DNA from: Mesorhizobium wenxiniae
Lineage (GTDB): Bacteria > Pseudomonadota > Alphaproteobacteria > Rhizobiales > Rhizobiaceae
Direction: 5' to 3'
Assembly: GCF_002284535.1 (NCBI RefSeq)
Contig: NZ_NPKH01000020.1
Location: 682,001 to 746,000, forward strand
DNA: 64,000 bases
Below the pieces are notes generated by a model that saw nothing but the letters and a program-made list of their open reading frames with translations, was not told the DNA's origin and made no database searches. Below, piece after piece: positions 57,163-64,000 of this stretch (position 1 is the first letter of the stretch; the number at the start of each line of letters is the position of its first letter). Position numbers and translations under genes: made by a program.

Positions 57163-58207
57163 CCTGGCGAGCTCCACTGAACCGGCGCTGCGCCTGGTCG
57201 ATTAGGACGGAGATAATGATGACGAGGCCGACGGCGATGAACTGCCAGAACGGCTCGACATTGACGAAAACCAGCCCGTATTGAATGACCGCGATCACCA
57301 AGGCGCCGGCAACCGTCCCGAAGATGGTGCCGGAGCCACCGAACAGGCTGGCGCCGCCGATCACCACGGCTGCGACGCTGTCGAGCAGCAAGGGTTCGCC
57401 GGCCTGGGCGGCGCCAGCGGTGAAGCGCGCTGCATAGAGCGCGCCCCCGAGGCCGGCGCACATCGCCGAAAGCACGTACAGGCGCAGGATGTGGCCCCTG
57501 ATGTCGATACCGGCGCGACGCGCCGCCTGCACATTGGCGCCGATAGCGTAGTTGTGCTGGCCGAACCGGGTCTGGCTCAGGATGTAGTGCATCACGACGA
57601 CGAAAACGGCCGCGATGATGACGAGATAGGGCACACCGTAGAGCCTGCCGTTGCCAAGCAGCGCGAACCAGGAATTCTGGACCGGCACTGTCGTGCCGCC
57701 GGCCAGTAGGAACGCAGCGCCGCGCGCCACGCCGAACATGCCAAGCGTGCCGATGAAGGGTGGAATTCTGAGGCGCGAGATCAGCAAGCCGTTGATTAGG
57801 CCAGGCACGCCGGCGACAAGCACGGCCGCCAGAATGCCCAACATCATGGCCAGAGGCACCGGCATGGCGACGCCAGCCATATTCGTGGCGTGGGCCGCGA
57901 CGACGGCCGCGAGACCCATGATGAAGCCCAGCGAGAGGTCGATGCCTCCCGAAATGATGACGAAGGTCTGCCCGGTCGCCAGCAGCAACGGCGCCACGGC
58001 AAATATCGCAATTGACTGCACGTTGAACGGGTTGAGCACGAAGGTCGCGCCGAAGGAGAGCCTCGACCAAACCTCGAAACAGATGATCAGGCCGGCGAGG
58101 AACAGCCAGGCGCGTCCCTCGGCGATGCGTGCGAGCCAGCTCCTGGCCGGGTCACCGTGATCCGCCTGAGGAGCGACATGCGTTTCGGTTGGTGATGTTG
58201 AAGTCAT
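57155..58207 (-). CDS. sugar ABC transporter permease (FrcC/RbsC-like)
   Basis: A 350-residue membrane protein of the branched ribose/xylose type with about ten helices: I-I-S-G-G-I-D-L-S-L-G-F-I-M-G, P-G-L-I-N-G-L-L-I, T-L-G-M-F-G-V-A-R-G and V-V-I-G-G-A-S-L-F-G-G-S-G-T-I. Together with the ATPase it imports the sugar caught by the binding protein encoded upstream. Confidence 0.94.
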   Translation of the reverse strand: MTSTSPTETHVAPQADHGDPARSWLARIAEGRAWLFLAGLIICFEVWSRLSFGATFVLNPFNVQSIAIFAVAPLLLATGQTFVIISGGIDLSLGFIMGLAAVVAAHATNMAGVAMPVPLAMMLGILAAVLVAGVPGLINGLLISRLRIPPFIGTLGMFGVARGAAFLLAGGTTVPVQNSWFALLGNGRLYGVPYLVIIAAVFVVVMHYILSQTRFGQHNYAIGANVQAARRAGIDIRGHILRLYVLSAMCAGLGGALYAARFTAGAAQAGEPLLLDSVAAVVIGGASLFGGSGTIFGTVAGALVIAVIQYGLVFVNVEPFWQFIAVGLVIIISVLIDQAQRRFSGARQDE

Positions 58208-58303
58208 GAATGGTTCCGATCCGCAGCGCGGCCTCCGTCAAACAGGGCCAAAGAGACCCGGCGCAGGTCTCCTTCCGGCAGGCCGGAAGGAGACGGGCTG
58301 GAC

Positions 58304-59284
58304 TTATTCGGAATAGAGGTACTTCGAGATGTTGGGGTCGGCGATATTGGCCTTGTCCATGATCGTAAAGCCGGTGCCGATCGCAACCGGGATCGACTGG
58401 CCGGTCAGATGGGCATAGGCCGACACGACGCCGAAATAGCCGATTTCCGCGGGATGCTGAGCAATCGCTACGTCGACAAGGCCAGTGTTGATGTTGTCGA
58501 CAATGCTGGTCGGCGCGTCGAACGCCACGACCTTGACGGTGCCGGTCTGCCCGACCTGCTGGACGCCATTGGCCGCGCCGAGCGCCGAGAACAGATTTGC
58601 GCCGAACACGCCAACGAGATCGGGATTGCGCGCGAACACAGCCTGCAGTTGCGAGGCGGCCTTGTTGGCGTCGTTGTCGTTGAACTGGGTCTCGAGCACG
58701 GTGATGCCGGGATGGTTGGCCGCCATCTCCTTCTTGAAGCCCTCCTCACGCTGGACGGTGGTCGAAATGCCGGGCTTGACGTTCGAAACGTAAACCTTGC
58801 CCTTGTCGCCTATGGCCTTGGCCAATGCCCGCGCGGCGATCTCGCCGCCCAGAATGTTGTCCGAGGCAATATAGGACAGTGGGAAATCCGCCTCGCCGGC
58901 GCCGGTCTGGTAGACGCCGCTGCCGATGAAAGTGTCCACAGTGATCACCGGAATGCCGGCATCGTCGGCCTTGCGCAGCGGCTCGACCAATTGCACCTTG
59001 TCGGTCGGCGCGATCAGGATCGCGTCGGGCTTCTTGGCGATAACCGCGTCAAGCACGGGGACTTGCGTGACCGGATTGAAATCCGGGGCACCCTGGAAAA
59101 CCAGGGTCACACCAAGAGCATCGGCTGCCGCCTGGGCTCCCTTGCGCATGGTAATGTAAAAGCCGTCGGTGGTGAGACCCGGAATGAGCGCAACGGTGAA
59201 CTTCTTCTCCTGCGCCAAAGCGGGCGTGATCAGCGCCGTTGCGCAGATGGCGAGAGCCGCCAAGGCGGCAACAATCCTCTTCAT
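58304..59284 (-). CDS. sugar ABC transporter binding protein
   Basis: A 326-residue exported protein: signal peptide 1-24 (A-A-L-A-A-L-A-I-C-A-T-A-L-I-T-P-A-L-A), then the ribose-type periplasmic fold F-T-V-A-L-I-P-G-L-T-T-D-G-F-Y, D-A-I-L-I-A-P-T-D and V-G-V-F-G-A-N. The ligand is not evident; hexoses or pentoses are usual for this family. First gene of the minus-strand ABC operon. Confidence 0.93.
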   Translation of the reverse strand: MKRIVAALAALAICATALITPALAQEKKFTVALIPGLTTDGFYITMRKGAQAAADALGVTLVFQGAPDFNPVTQVPVLDAVIAKKPDAILIAPTDKVQLVEPLRKADDAGIPVITVDTFIGSGVYQTGAGEADFPLSYIASDNILGGEIAARALAKAIGDKGKVYVSNVKPGISTTVQREEGFKKEMAANHPGITVLETQFNDNDANKAASQLQAVFARNPDLVGVFGANLFSALGAANGVQQVGQTGTVKVVAFDAPTSIVDNINTGLVDVAIAQHPAEIGYFGVVSAYAHLTGQSIPVAIGTGFTIMDKANIADPNISKYLYSE

Positions 59285-59789
59285 AACATCCTCCTCATGG
59301 TGTGGGCAGATTTGCCGTTGCGATCGACATTGAAATGGCTGTCAATTCGTTCCGGCTATGTGAAGTGCTGGCGGCGAGAGACGGGTTTCGCCTGCTTGCT
59401 GTTATGGGCAGCTTTCCTCCCGAGCGCCCCCCCAGTCGTTAGATCAGCCAGTCGAAACCGACCGGCCTGATGCGCAGTCCCATTCCTGGCCTCCGCAAGA
59501 TGCAGGGAACAGCGCCGCTCGACGCGCATGCGTGCCTAGCCGCAAGGTTGTAACACTTTGCTGAAAGAAATTGCAACAAGGTATTTCCGGGATCGAAACG
59601 CTTTCAAACCGGGCACCATCAGTCTGCTCCGCAGAGCCCCTCCCGCAGACTATTGCCCCAACGCTTTGACGACACAACTGATGATTTCGCGGCGATGATT
59701 CCGCGGAGGCGGGTTCGCTATCCGGGTTTGGTGTCGATCAGTCTGGGATCGATCCGCTGTGCCGATGTCACCCATCGGCGTGCCCACCA
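59285..59789. promoter_or_regulatory. leader of the ABC operon
   Basis: 505 bases between the binding-protein start and the regulator stop, with no convincing gene. The segment 59565-59610 (GAAATTGCAACAAGG and GAAACGCTTTC) contains partly symmetrical words that could be an operator. The ABC promoter must lie here since the flanking gene is convergent in layout, not divergent. Confidence 0.4.
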
Positions 59790-60737
59790 TTATCGGGGCA
59801 AGAGAGCCTCGAGGATGGCCTGGGCCGTCTTCGTGTCCGTAACCAGCGCGTTGATAAGCCCGGCGCGGACGGCACCGATGATGGCCATCGCCTTCTCCGG
59901 CGAGGCGGCAACGCCGATCGACAGGGGGACGGCTCGAAGCTGGGCCGGCGACATTGCGATCATCCGGCCCTCCCCCTCCCACGGGATGAGCGTGCCTTCG
60001 GCGTCGAAGTAATGACGGATAACGTCTCCAGCCGCATGAAACAGGGCCTGTTCGCTCAGCGTGGCCGCACTCGCTTCGGGCGGATTGATGGCATGGGGCA
60101 GGCCGATGCCGACGATCGCAACGTCGGTCCGGTCCCAAAGCGCGACGCTGTCGCGGATGGCCGCATCGCCGAGGAAGACCTCACGCAATTCGGAGGACGG
60201 CAGATAGGGCGCATGAATGAAATGCGGCGTCCCGCCGAACTCTTCGGCGGCGAGCCGGACAAACTCGTTGATCTGAAAATGCGGCGCCTGCTGCTGCATG
60301 CCGCCGGTGGCAGCGACGGTAAGAACGCCGGGAATGCGCGGCAGGCCTGCCTGAATCACCTCGCGAATGGCTCGCCCCCAGCCAATGGCGACCACCGAGC
60401 CGGCCGTCAGTTCCGCTTGCTTGAGCAAGGCGCCGAGCGGCGCAGCGAGGGCCGTCAGCGTACCGGCCGCCGGCGTTTCGATGACCGCCGCGTCGCGAAG
60501 TTGGAGTGCCTCGACCAGTTGCGTGGTGATGCCCTCGGGCGTTGCATGATCGAGAACCTCGATCCGCACGATGCCCTCTGCTCTCGCCCGCTGCAGGAGA
60601 CGCGATATGGTCGCGGTGGAGACACCAAGCCGCCGCGCGATATCGACCTGCGACATCTCAGCCTCATAGTGCAGTTTGGCGACCGTATGTAGCATCGTCC
60701 GCGATGCGGCTGCATCTTGTGCGGGAGGGACAGCCAA
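59790..60737 (-). CDS. SorC/DeoR-type sugar-responsive regulator
   Basis: A 315-residue protein. N-terminal helix-turn-helix at about 30-50 (S-Q-V-D-I-A-R-R-L-G-V-S-T-A-T-I-S-R-L-L) and a C-terminal SorC sugar-phosphate-binding domain (V-A-I-G-W-G-R-A-I-R-E-V, D-V-A-I-V-G-I-G and G-V-A-A-S-P-E-K). It lies divergent from the aldolase gene and so probably controls the whole cassette in response to a phosphorylated intermediate. Confidence 0.9.
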   Translation of the reverse strand: MAVPPAQDAAASRTMLHTVAKLHYEAEMSQVDIARRLGVSTATISRLLQRARAEGIVRIEVLDHATPEGITTQLVEALQLRDAAVIETPAAGTLTALAAPLGALLKQAELTAGSVVAIGWGRAIREVIQAGLPRIPGVLTVAATGGMQQQAPHFQINEFVRLAAEEFGGTPHFIHAPYLPSSELREVFLGDAAIRDSVALWDRTDVAIVGIGLPHAINPPEASAATLSEQALFHAAGDVIRHYFDAEGTLIPWEGEGRMIAMSPAQLRAVPLSIGVAASPEKAMAIIGAVRAGLINALVTDTKTAQAILEALLPR

Positions 60738-60976
60738 CTTGCAATTCCTTTCAGCAATGTGTTACAGACCTCGACCGATGGCAGTTATCGCGCAAATTCG
60801 GCTGACTCGCAACGTGGGCTCGTCTCCAAGGCAAATTGCGGGCCAAGGTCAAATTTTCTCGGGTCGATAGTGCATCAAAGCGGCAAATTCTCCTGCCGAC
60901 AGGCAGGTAAGAACCAAACCTTTCTTGTTCCACGGATTTGCGCCCTGGTGAATGGGCGCCAACATCGGAAAGACCC

Positions 60977-61882
60977 ATGACAAAGATGACGACCGCAGAG
61001 TTGCGCGGGTACCAGCAGATATGCGGCCAAGACGGGGCCATCATGGCCATCGCCTGTGACCAGCGCGGCGGCATGCGAACCTTGCTTGCGGCGGACCCTG
61101 CAGAACAGGCCAAGATCACCAACGACATGCTCGGCGACACCAAGTCGGACATCACGCGATACCTCGCCAGCCAGGCGTCCTGCGTGCTGCTCGACCCGCT
61201 CTGCGCGGTGCCGCGGGTTGTCGATGAAGGGGTGCTGAACCGCGATACGGCTCTGCTCATCGGCCTCGATGCCTCGGGCTTCGACGTCTCGCCCGCCGGT
61301 TACCGCCTGTCGCGCCTCGCTCCCGGCATCGGCGCACGCCGCGTCCGCGAGCTCGGCGGCACCGGCGGCAAAATCATGGTCTATCTCAGGGCCGACAGGC
61401 CTGAGGCGAATGAGCACAATGTCGCTATTCTGCGCCAATGCATCGCCGACTTCGCGCAAGAGGACCTCCTGCTCGTCGTCGAGTTCCTGACCTATCAGCT
61501 CCAAGGGGAAAGCCTTGAAGACTATACGGCCAAAATCCCCTGGCTCGTCGAAGAGGGCACCCGGATTTCGCTGGAATGCGGGGCAAAGGTGCTCAAGCTT
61601 CCTTATTCCGGAACGCCGGAAGCCTGCGCCAGGATCAGCAGCATGGCTGGCGAGGTGCCATGGGCGGTCCTCTCCGCCGGCGTCAACCACGCAACATTCC
61701 TGGGCCAGGTCGAGATCGCGATGAGGAACGGCGCGTCAGGCGTGATCGCCGGCCGGTCGCTGTGGAAGGACTGCATCTCGCTTGACCGTGACATTCAGCG
61801 GGAAAGGCTTAAGACCATCGCAGTGTCGAGATTGCGCGAGCTTCAGGCGGTGATCGGAAACTACCGGCAGAAAGCCGCTTAG
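60977..61882 (+). CDS. LacD/YihT-type class I aldolase
   Basis: A 301-residue aldolase. I-A-C-D-Q-R-G-G-M-R near 25-34, L-L-D-P-L-C-A, the Schiff-base Lys region A-K-V-L-K-L-P-Y-S-G and V-L-S-A-G-V-N-H-A-T-F then G-A-S-G-V-I-A-G-R-S-L-W match tagatose-1,6-bisphosphate aldolase (LacD) and sulfofructose-1-phosphate aldolase (YihT). It should split a phosphorylated ketohexose into two three-carbon units. Which sugar is not decided; the sulfo-sugar alternative needs weighing. It is followed by the kinase gene. Confidence 0.85.
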   Translation: MTKMTTAELRGYQQICGQDGAIMAIACDQRGGMRTLLAADPAEQAKITNDMLGDTKSDITRYLASQASCVLLDPLCAVPRVVDEGVLNRDTALLIGLDASGFDVSPAGYRLSRLAPGIGARRVRELGGTGGKIMVYLRADRPEANEHNVAILRQCIADFAQEDLLLVVEFLTYQLQGESLEDYTAKIPWLVEEGTRISLECGAKVLKLPYSGTPEACARISSMAGEVPWAVLSAGVNHATFLGQVEIAMRNGASGVIAGRSLWKDCISLDRDIQRERLKTIAVSRLRELQAVIGNYRQKAA

Positions 61883-61896
61883 TCCATGACAGGACG

Positions 61897-61960
61897 TCAT
61901 GCCTCTGACCATGATCCGAAAAGTGGGGACCGGTTTTCGGAGAAGATCATGGTCAAACAA
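61897..61960. repeat. palindromic element between aldolase and kinase genes
   Basis: CATGATCCGAAAAGTGGGGACCGG on the left pairs with GGTTTTCGGAGAAGATCATG on the right. The sequence is of the widespread rhizobial type (compare 43460 and 49890). A longer frame for the kinase would run through it, so the kinase start is placed after it. Confidence 0.75.
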
Positions 61961-62011
61961 AGAGATAGAGCCCCATTTCGAATTAGTCGAAATGGAACAG
62001 GCTCTAGTTCG

Positions 62012-63472
62012 ATGGCTATAGGAATCGATATCGGCGGCACCAATCTGCGCGCCGCCCGTATTTCCGGCACGGGCGAAATCCTCGACCGCATTTCTGAGAA
62101 AAGCGCGCCGGACCCGGAGCTCGTGCTCTCGCGGATCGCCGAAATGGTGCGCCGGCTTGATTCCCCCGAAGTTGCCGCCATCGGCATCGGCGTCCCCGGA
62201 CGCGTCGATGCGCGGCTTGGCGCGGTCTTGTCCGGAGGCTATGTCAACCTTGCCTCGATCTCCTTGGCGCAACGACTGGAAAGTCTGGCGGGCAAGCCGG
62301 TGGTGATCGACAATGATTGCAACATGGCACTGGTCGCGGAAATGGCTCTCGGCGCCGCCAGAGGCCATGAAAGCATCGCCATGTTCACGATCGGGACCGG
62401 CATTGGCGGCGCCGTGGTCCAGGACCGGCGGATCGTCCGCGGCAAGGGGACGGCGGGGCAGCTCGGCCATATCACGGTCGACATATCAGGCGAAGCGTGC
62501 GTCTGCGGCCGGCGCGGCTGCGTTGAAACCACCAGCTCAGGCACAGCGCTTGGCCGTCACATCGCGCGGGCAGGCCTCGGTCGGGATGTTTCGCTCGATC
62601 AGCTTTTTGCCCGGGATGCGGGCGGCGATCCCTTGGCGCGCGGCATACTGGAAGCCTGGGCCGGCCCGCTGCGTGCGGCAATCGATACGACGGTTGCCAT
62701 GTTCGCCCCTGACCTTGTCCTGCTCGGCGGCGGACTTGGCCTGGCGGCCCATCGGGCGCTTGCCAGGGCTCCTGCCCTGGCTCCCTGGTACCAATGCCCG
62801 GTGGAACCGGCGCAACTGGGCGACGACGCCGGCGTCATCGGCGCCGGTCTGCAAGCGCTCGCGACGAAGGCGGCAGTCGCGACCGTGTCCTTGCCATCTG
62901 CCCGGCTCGACCCCGGCCGGCTTGTCGTGCCCGGCCAGCGCGCCGTGCTCGTCAACGGCATCCCCGCCAGCGGCAAAAGCACGGTCTCGCGCGGCATCGC
63001 CGAGCGCATGGGCTGGCCATTGCTCGCGCTCGATACCATCAAAAACCCGTTCCTCGAAGTGCTCGGCGGCGGCGATCGCGAATTCAACCGCACGCTCGGC
63101 CGCGCCAGTTACCAGGCCATCTGGTCGGTGGTCGGCGAGGCTCCGGCGAGCACCGTATTTGTTGTCGATGCATGGTTCGGCTTTCAGCCGCGCCAGGTGC
63201 TCGAGGATCACCTGCGAAGGGCTGGTGTCGAGCAGACCGCCGAGATCTGGTGTCATGCTCCCGGCGAGGTTCTTGCCGAGCGCTATCGCGCACGGCTCGA
63301 CCAGCGTCCGGCCGGCCATCCCGGCGCAGCCTATATTCCCGAACTGATCGAACTGGCCAAGTGCGCCGAGCCGCTGCGGCGCGGACCGCTGTTTGACGTC
63401 GACACAACCAAACCGATCGCTTTCGATGCCATCACGCAATGGTTGCAGGCGACGATTGCGGCTGACATATAG
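62012..63472 (+). CDS. ROK sugar kinase fused to a P-loop kinase
   Basis: A 486-residue fusion. Residues 1-290 are a complete ROK kinase: I-D-I-G-G-T-N-L-R (ATP site), G-I-G-V-P-G-R-V, D-N-D-C-N-M-A, G-T-G-I-G-G-A-V and the zinc motif G-H-x-(8)-C-x-C-x-R-x-G-C-x-E. Residues 310-486 add a P-loop NTPase/kinase: L-V-N-G-I-P-A-S-G-K-S-T-V-S-R (Walker A), L-A-L-D-T-I-K-N-P-F and V-V-D-A-W-F-G. The second domain resembles gluconate/shikimate-type small-molecule kinases. In context the pair could phosphorylate a hexose at both ends. Confidence 0.85.
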   Translation: MAIGIDIGGTNLRAARISGTGEILDRISEKSAPDPELVLSRIAEMVRRLDSPEVAAIGIGVPGRVDARLGAVLSGGYVNLASISLAQRLESLAGKPVVIDNDCNMALVAEMALGAARGHESIAMFTIGTGIGGAVVQDRRIVRGKGTAGQLGHITVDISGEACVCGRRGCVETTSSGTALGRHIARAGLGRDVSLDQLFARDAGGDPLARGILEAWAGPLRAAIDTTVAMFAPDLVLLGGGLGLAAHRALARAPALAPWYQCPVEPAQLGDDAGVIGAGLQALATKAAVATVSLPSARLDPGRLVVPGQRAVLVNGIPASGKSTVSRGIAERMGWPLLALDTIKNPFLEVLGGGDREFNRTLGRASYQAIWSVVGEAPASTVFVVDAWFGFQPRQVLEDHLRRAGVEQTAEIWCHAPGEVLAERYRARLDQRPAGHPGAAYIPELIELAKCAEPLRRGPLFDVDTTKPIAFDAITQWLQATIAADI

Positions 63473-63510
63473 GCAGCGCGGCCGCCTAACAAATTCAGTG
63501 CAAATAAACC

Positions 63511-63593
63511 GATGGCACCGTTGGCTGGGATCGAACCAGCGATCTCCGGACCCACAATCCGAGCCAATGATTATATTTGGCTTTTTTGCCATC
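63511..63593 (-). tRNA. tRNA-His-like cloverleaf, probably a pseudo-tRNA
   Basis: On the minus strand, GATGGCA and TGCCATC pair over seven bases at the ends. Inside are a D-like arm (GCCAA/TTGGC), an anticodon arm (TCGGA, loop TTGTGGG, TCCGG) with GTG, and a T arm (GCTGG TTCGATC CCAGC). But five A and CAACGG interrupt the acceptor side, which is not canonical. The 3' part ending CCAACGGTGCCA resembles a real tRNA end, the 5' half does not. Its 20 end bases recur at 55971. Confidence 0.35.
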
Positions 63594-63837
63594 ATGTTGC
63601 GACGCGCGCCCTGCCCGTCCACAGTGTCCGATAGTGGTCGGCAAGCAGCTTCAACATGCCGATCGAGATTCGCATTTCGGCCTGTCTGGCGATCAGCACC
63701 GCGACGGTAGCCTCCCTGCGGGAAAATCGCCTATGGACTTCGATGCCTGCCCGCTCTGTCTCGACAATCGTTCCCGAAGTACCAGTCAGGATGGCTTGCC
63801 GCCTTGAGCGGGCGCGCGTTTGTGTAAACGGATTCGC
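63592..63837 (-). other. open frame without start, unknown
   Basis: A minus-strand frame of about 80 codons with protein-like sequence (G-I-E-V-H-R-R-F-S-R-R-E-A-T-V-A-V-L-I-A-R-Q and L-K-L-L-A-D-H-Y-R-T-L-W) ends at TGA 63592-63594 but is closed by a stop upstream and has no early start codon. It might be a decayed gene. Nothing else is seen between 63594 and 63936. Confidence 0.25.
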
Positions 63838-63936
63838 TCACTGCCAGTGGAACAAGAATGGCTCCGCACCGTTCAAGCTAAGCGAACCCGTCGCGGCAGC
63901 AATGAAGCGCCGTAGCGGAGTTTGGTTGGAGGTAAT

Positions 63937-64000
63937 ATGAGAAAGCAATTTTCCTCGGCCGCGGCAGGAGTCCTTCTGCTCGTCGGTGTGAGCGCCGCCG
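63937..64000 (+). CDS. start of an exported protein, truncated by the window
   Basis: ATG at 63937-63939 follows a strong TTGGAGG site and opens M-R-K-Q-F-S-S-A-A-A-G-V-L-L-L-V-G-V-S-A-A, which is a classical signal peptide. Only 21 codons lie inside the window, so the product cannot be named. Confidence 0.7.
   Translation, partial: MRKQFSSAAAGVLLLVGVSAA

Noticed and set aside
28539..61960. Repeated short palindromes considered as a CRISPR array
   Set aside because: Copies are dispersed singly over 30 kb, are self-complementary and have no regular spacers.
61886..62011. Longer start for the ROK fusion kinase
   Set aside because: The extra residues are encoded by a rhizobial palindromic repeat; I-D-I-G-G-T-N should follow close to the start as in all ROK kinases.
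62930..63472. Zeta-toxin interpretation of the kinase C-terminal domain
   Set aside because: The P-loop region is compatible, but fusion to a ROK kinase next to an aldolase fits a metabolic kinase better and no antitoxin gene is near.

Overview
The window looks like chromosome from a Mesorhizobium-type alphaproteobacterium (Rhizobiales). The reasons are GC-rich coding sequence, the short HisG with a HisZ partner, a DUF768 protein, glcDEF, a Frc-like sugar ABC system, many short palindromic intergenic repeats, and an island ending at guaA. The organism is inferred from gene content only.

Layout. (1) 1-11.5 kb is accessory DNA of lower GC: a DUF4238 gene cut by the window edge, IS debris, a tightly coupled four-gene minus-strand operon (PCMT-like methyltransferase, JmjC/cupin_8 oxygenase, 75-residue peptide, diiron ferritin-like protein), a complete IS1182-family element, a stretch of decayed genes (HEPN remnant, IS3 OrfA remnant, others), a type-II tRNA-like sequence with a GAU anticodon, an AlpA-like regulator and a P4-type integrase. 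The integrase lies beside the 3' end of guaA, a known island insertion site. (2) 11.5-19.9 kb is core: guaA, an MTA/SAH nucleosidase-like gene, a PaaI-type thioesterase, rsmB, aqpZ, and katG divergent from oxyR. (3) 20-26.5 kb holds a TRAP transporter operon with an extra 55-residue membrane protein, a haloacid dehalogenase, a VOC protein and gene remnants. (4) 26.7-35.6 kb holds an acyl-CoA ligase, hisG-hisZ-hisS, tag, an L,D-transpeptidase and folD. (5) 35.7-45.6 kb covers 2-hydroxyacid metabolism: glcF, glcE, glcD and, in the other direction, a GntR/FadR regulator and lldD; a frameshifted DUF559 gene sits between two inverted repeats. (6) 46-55.8 kb is housekeeping: amidotransferase, rsmE, gshA, DUF937, DUF1127, a LysR regulator, xseA, P1 peptidase, DUF768. 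(7) 56.4-63.5 kb is a self-contained sugar cassette: ABC importer, SorC-type regulator, LacD/YihT-type aldolase, and a fusion of a ROK sugar kinase to a P-loop kinase.

The two systems most worth attention are the four-gene operon at 1505-4452, which has the layout of a peptide-modification (RiPP-like) locus, and the sugar cassette at 56407-63472. In the cassette the double kinase could make a bisphosphorylated hexose for the aldolase. Both functions are inferred. The last bases open a new secreted-protein gene cut by the window end.
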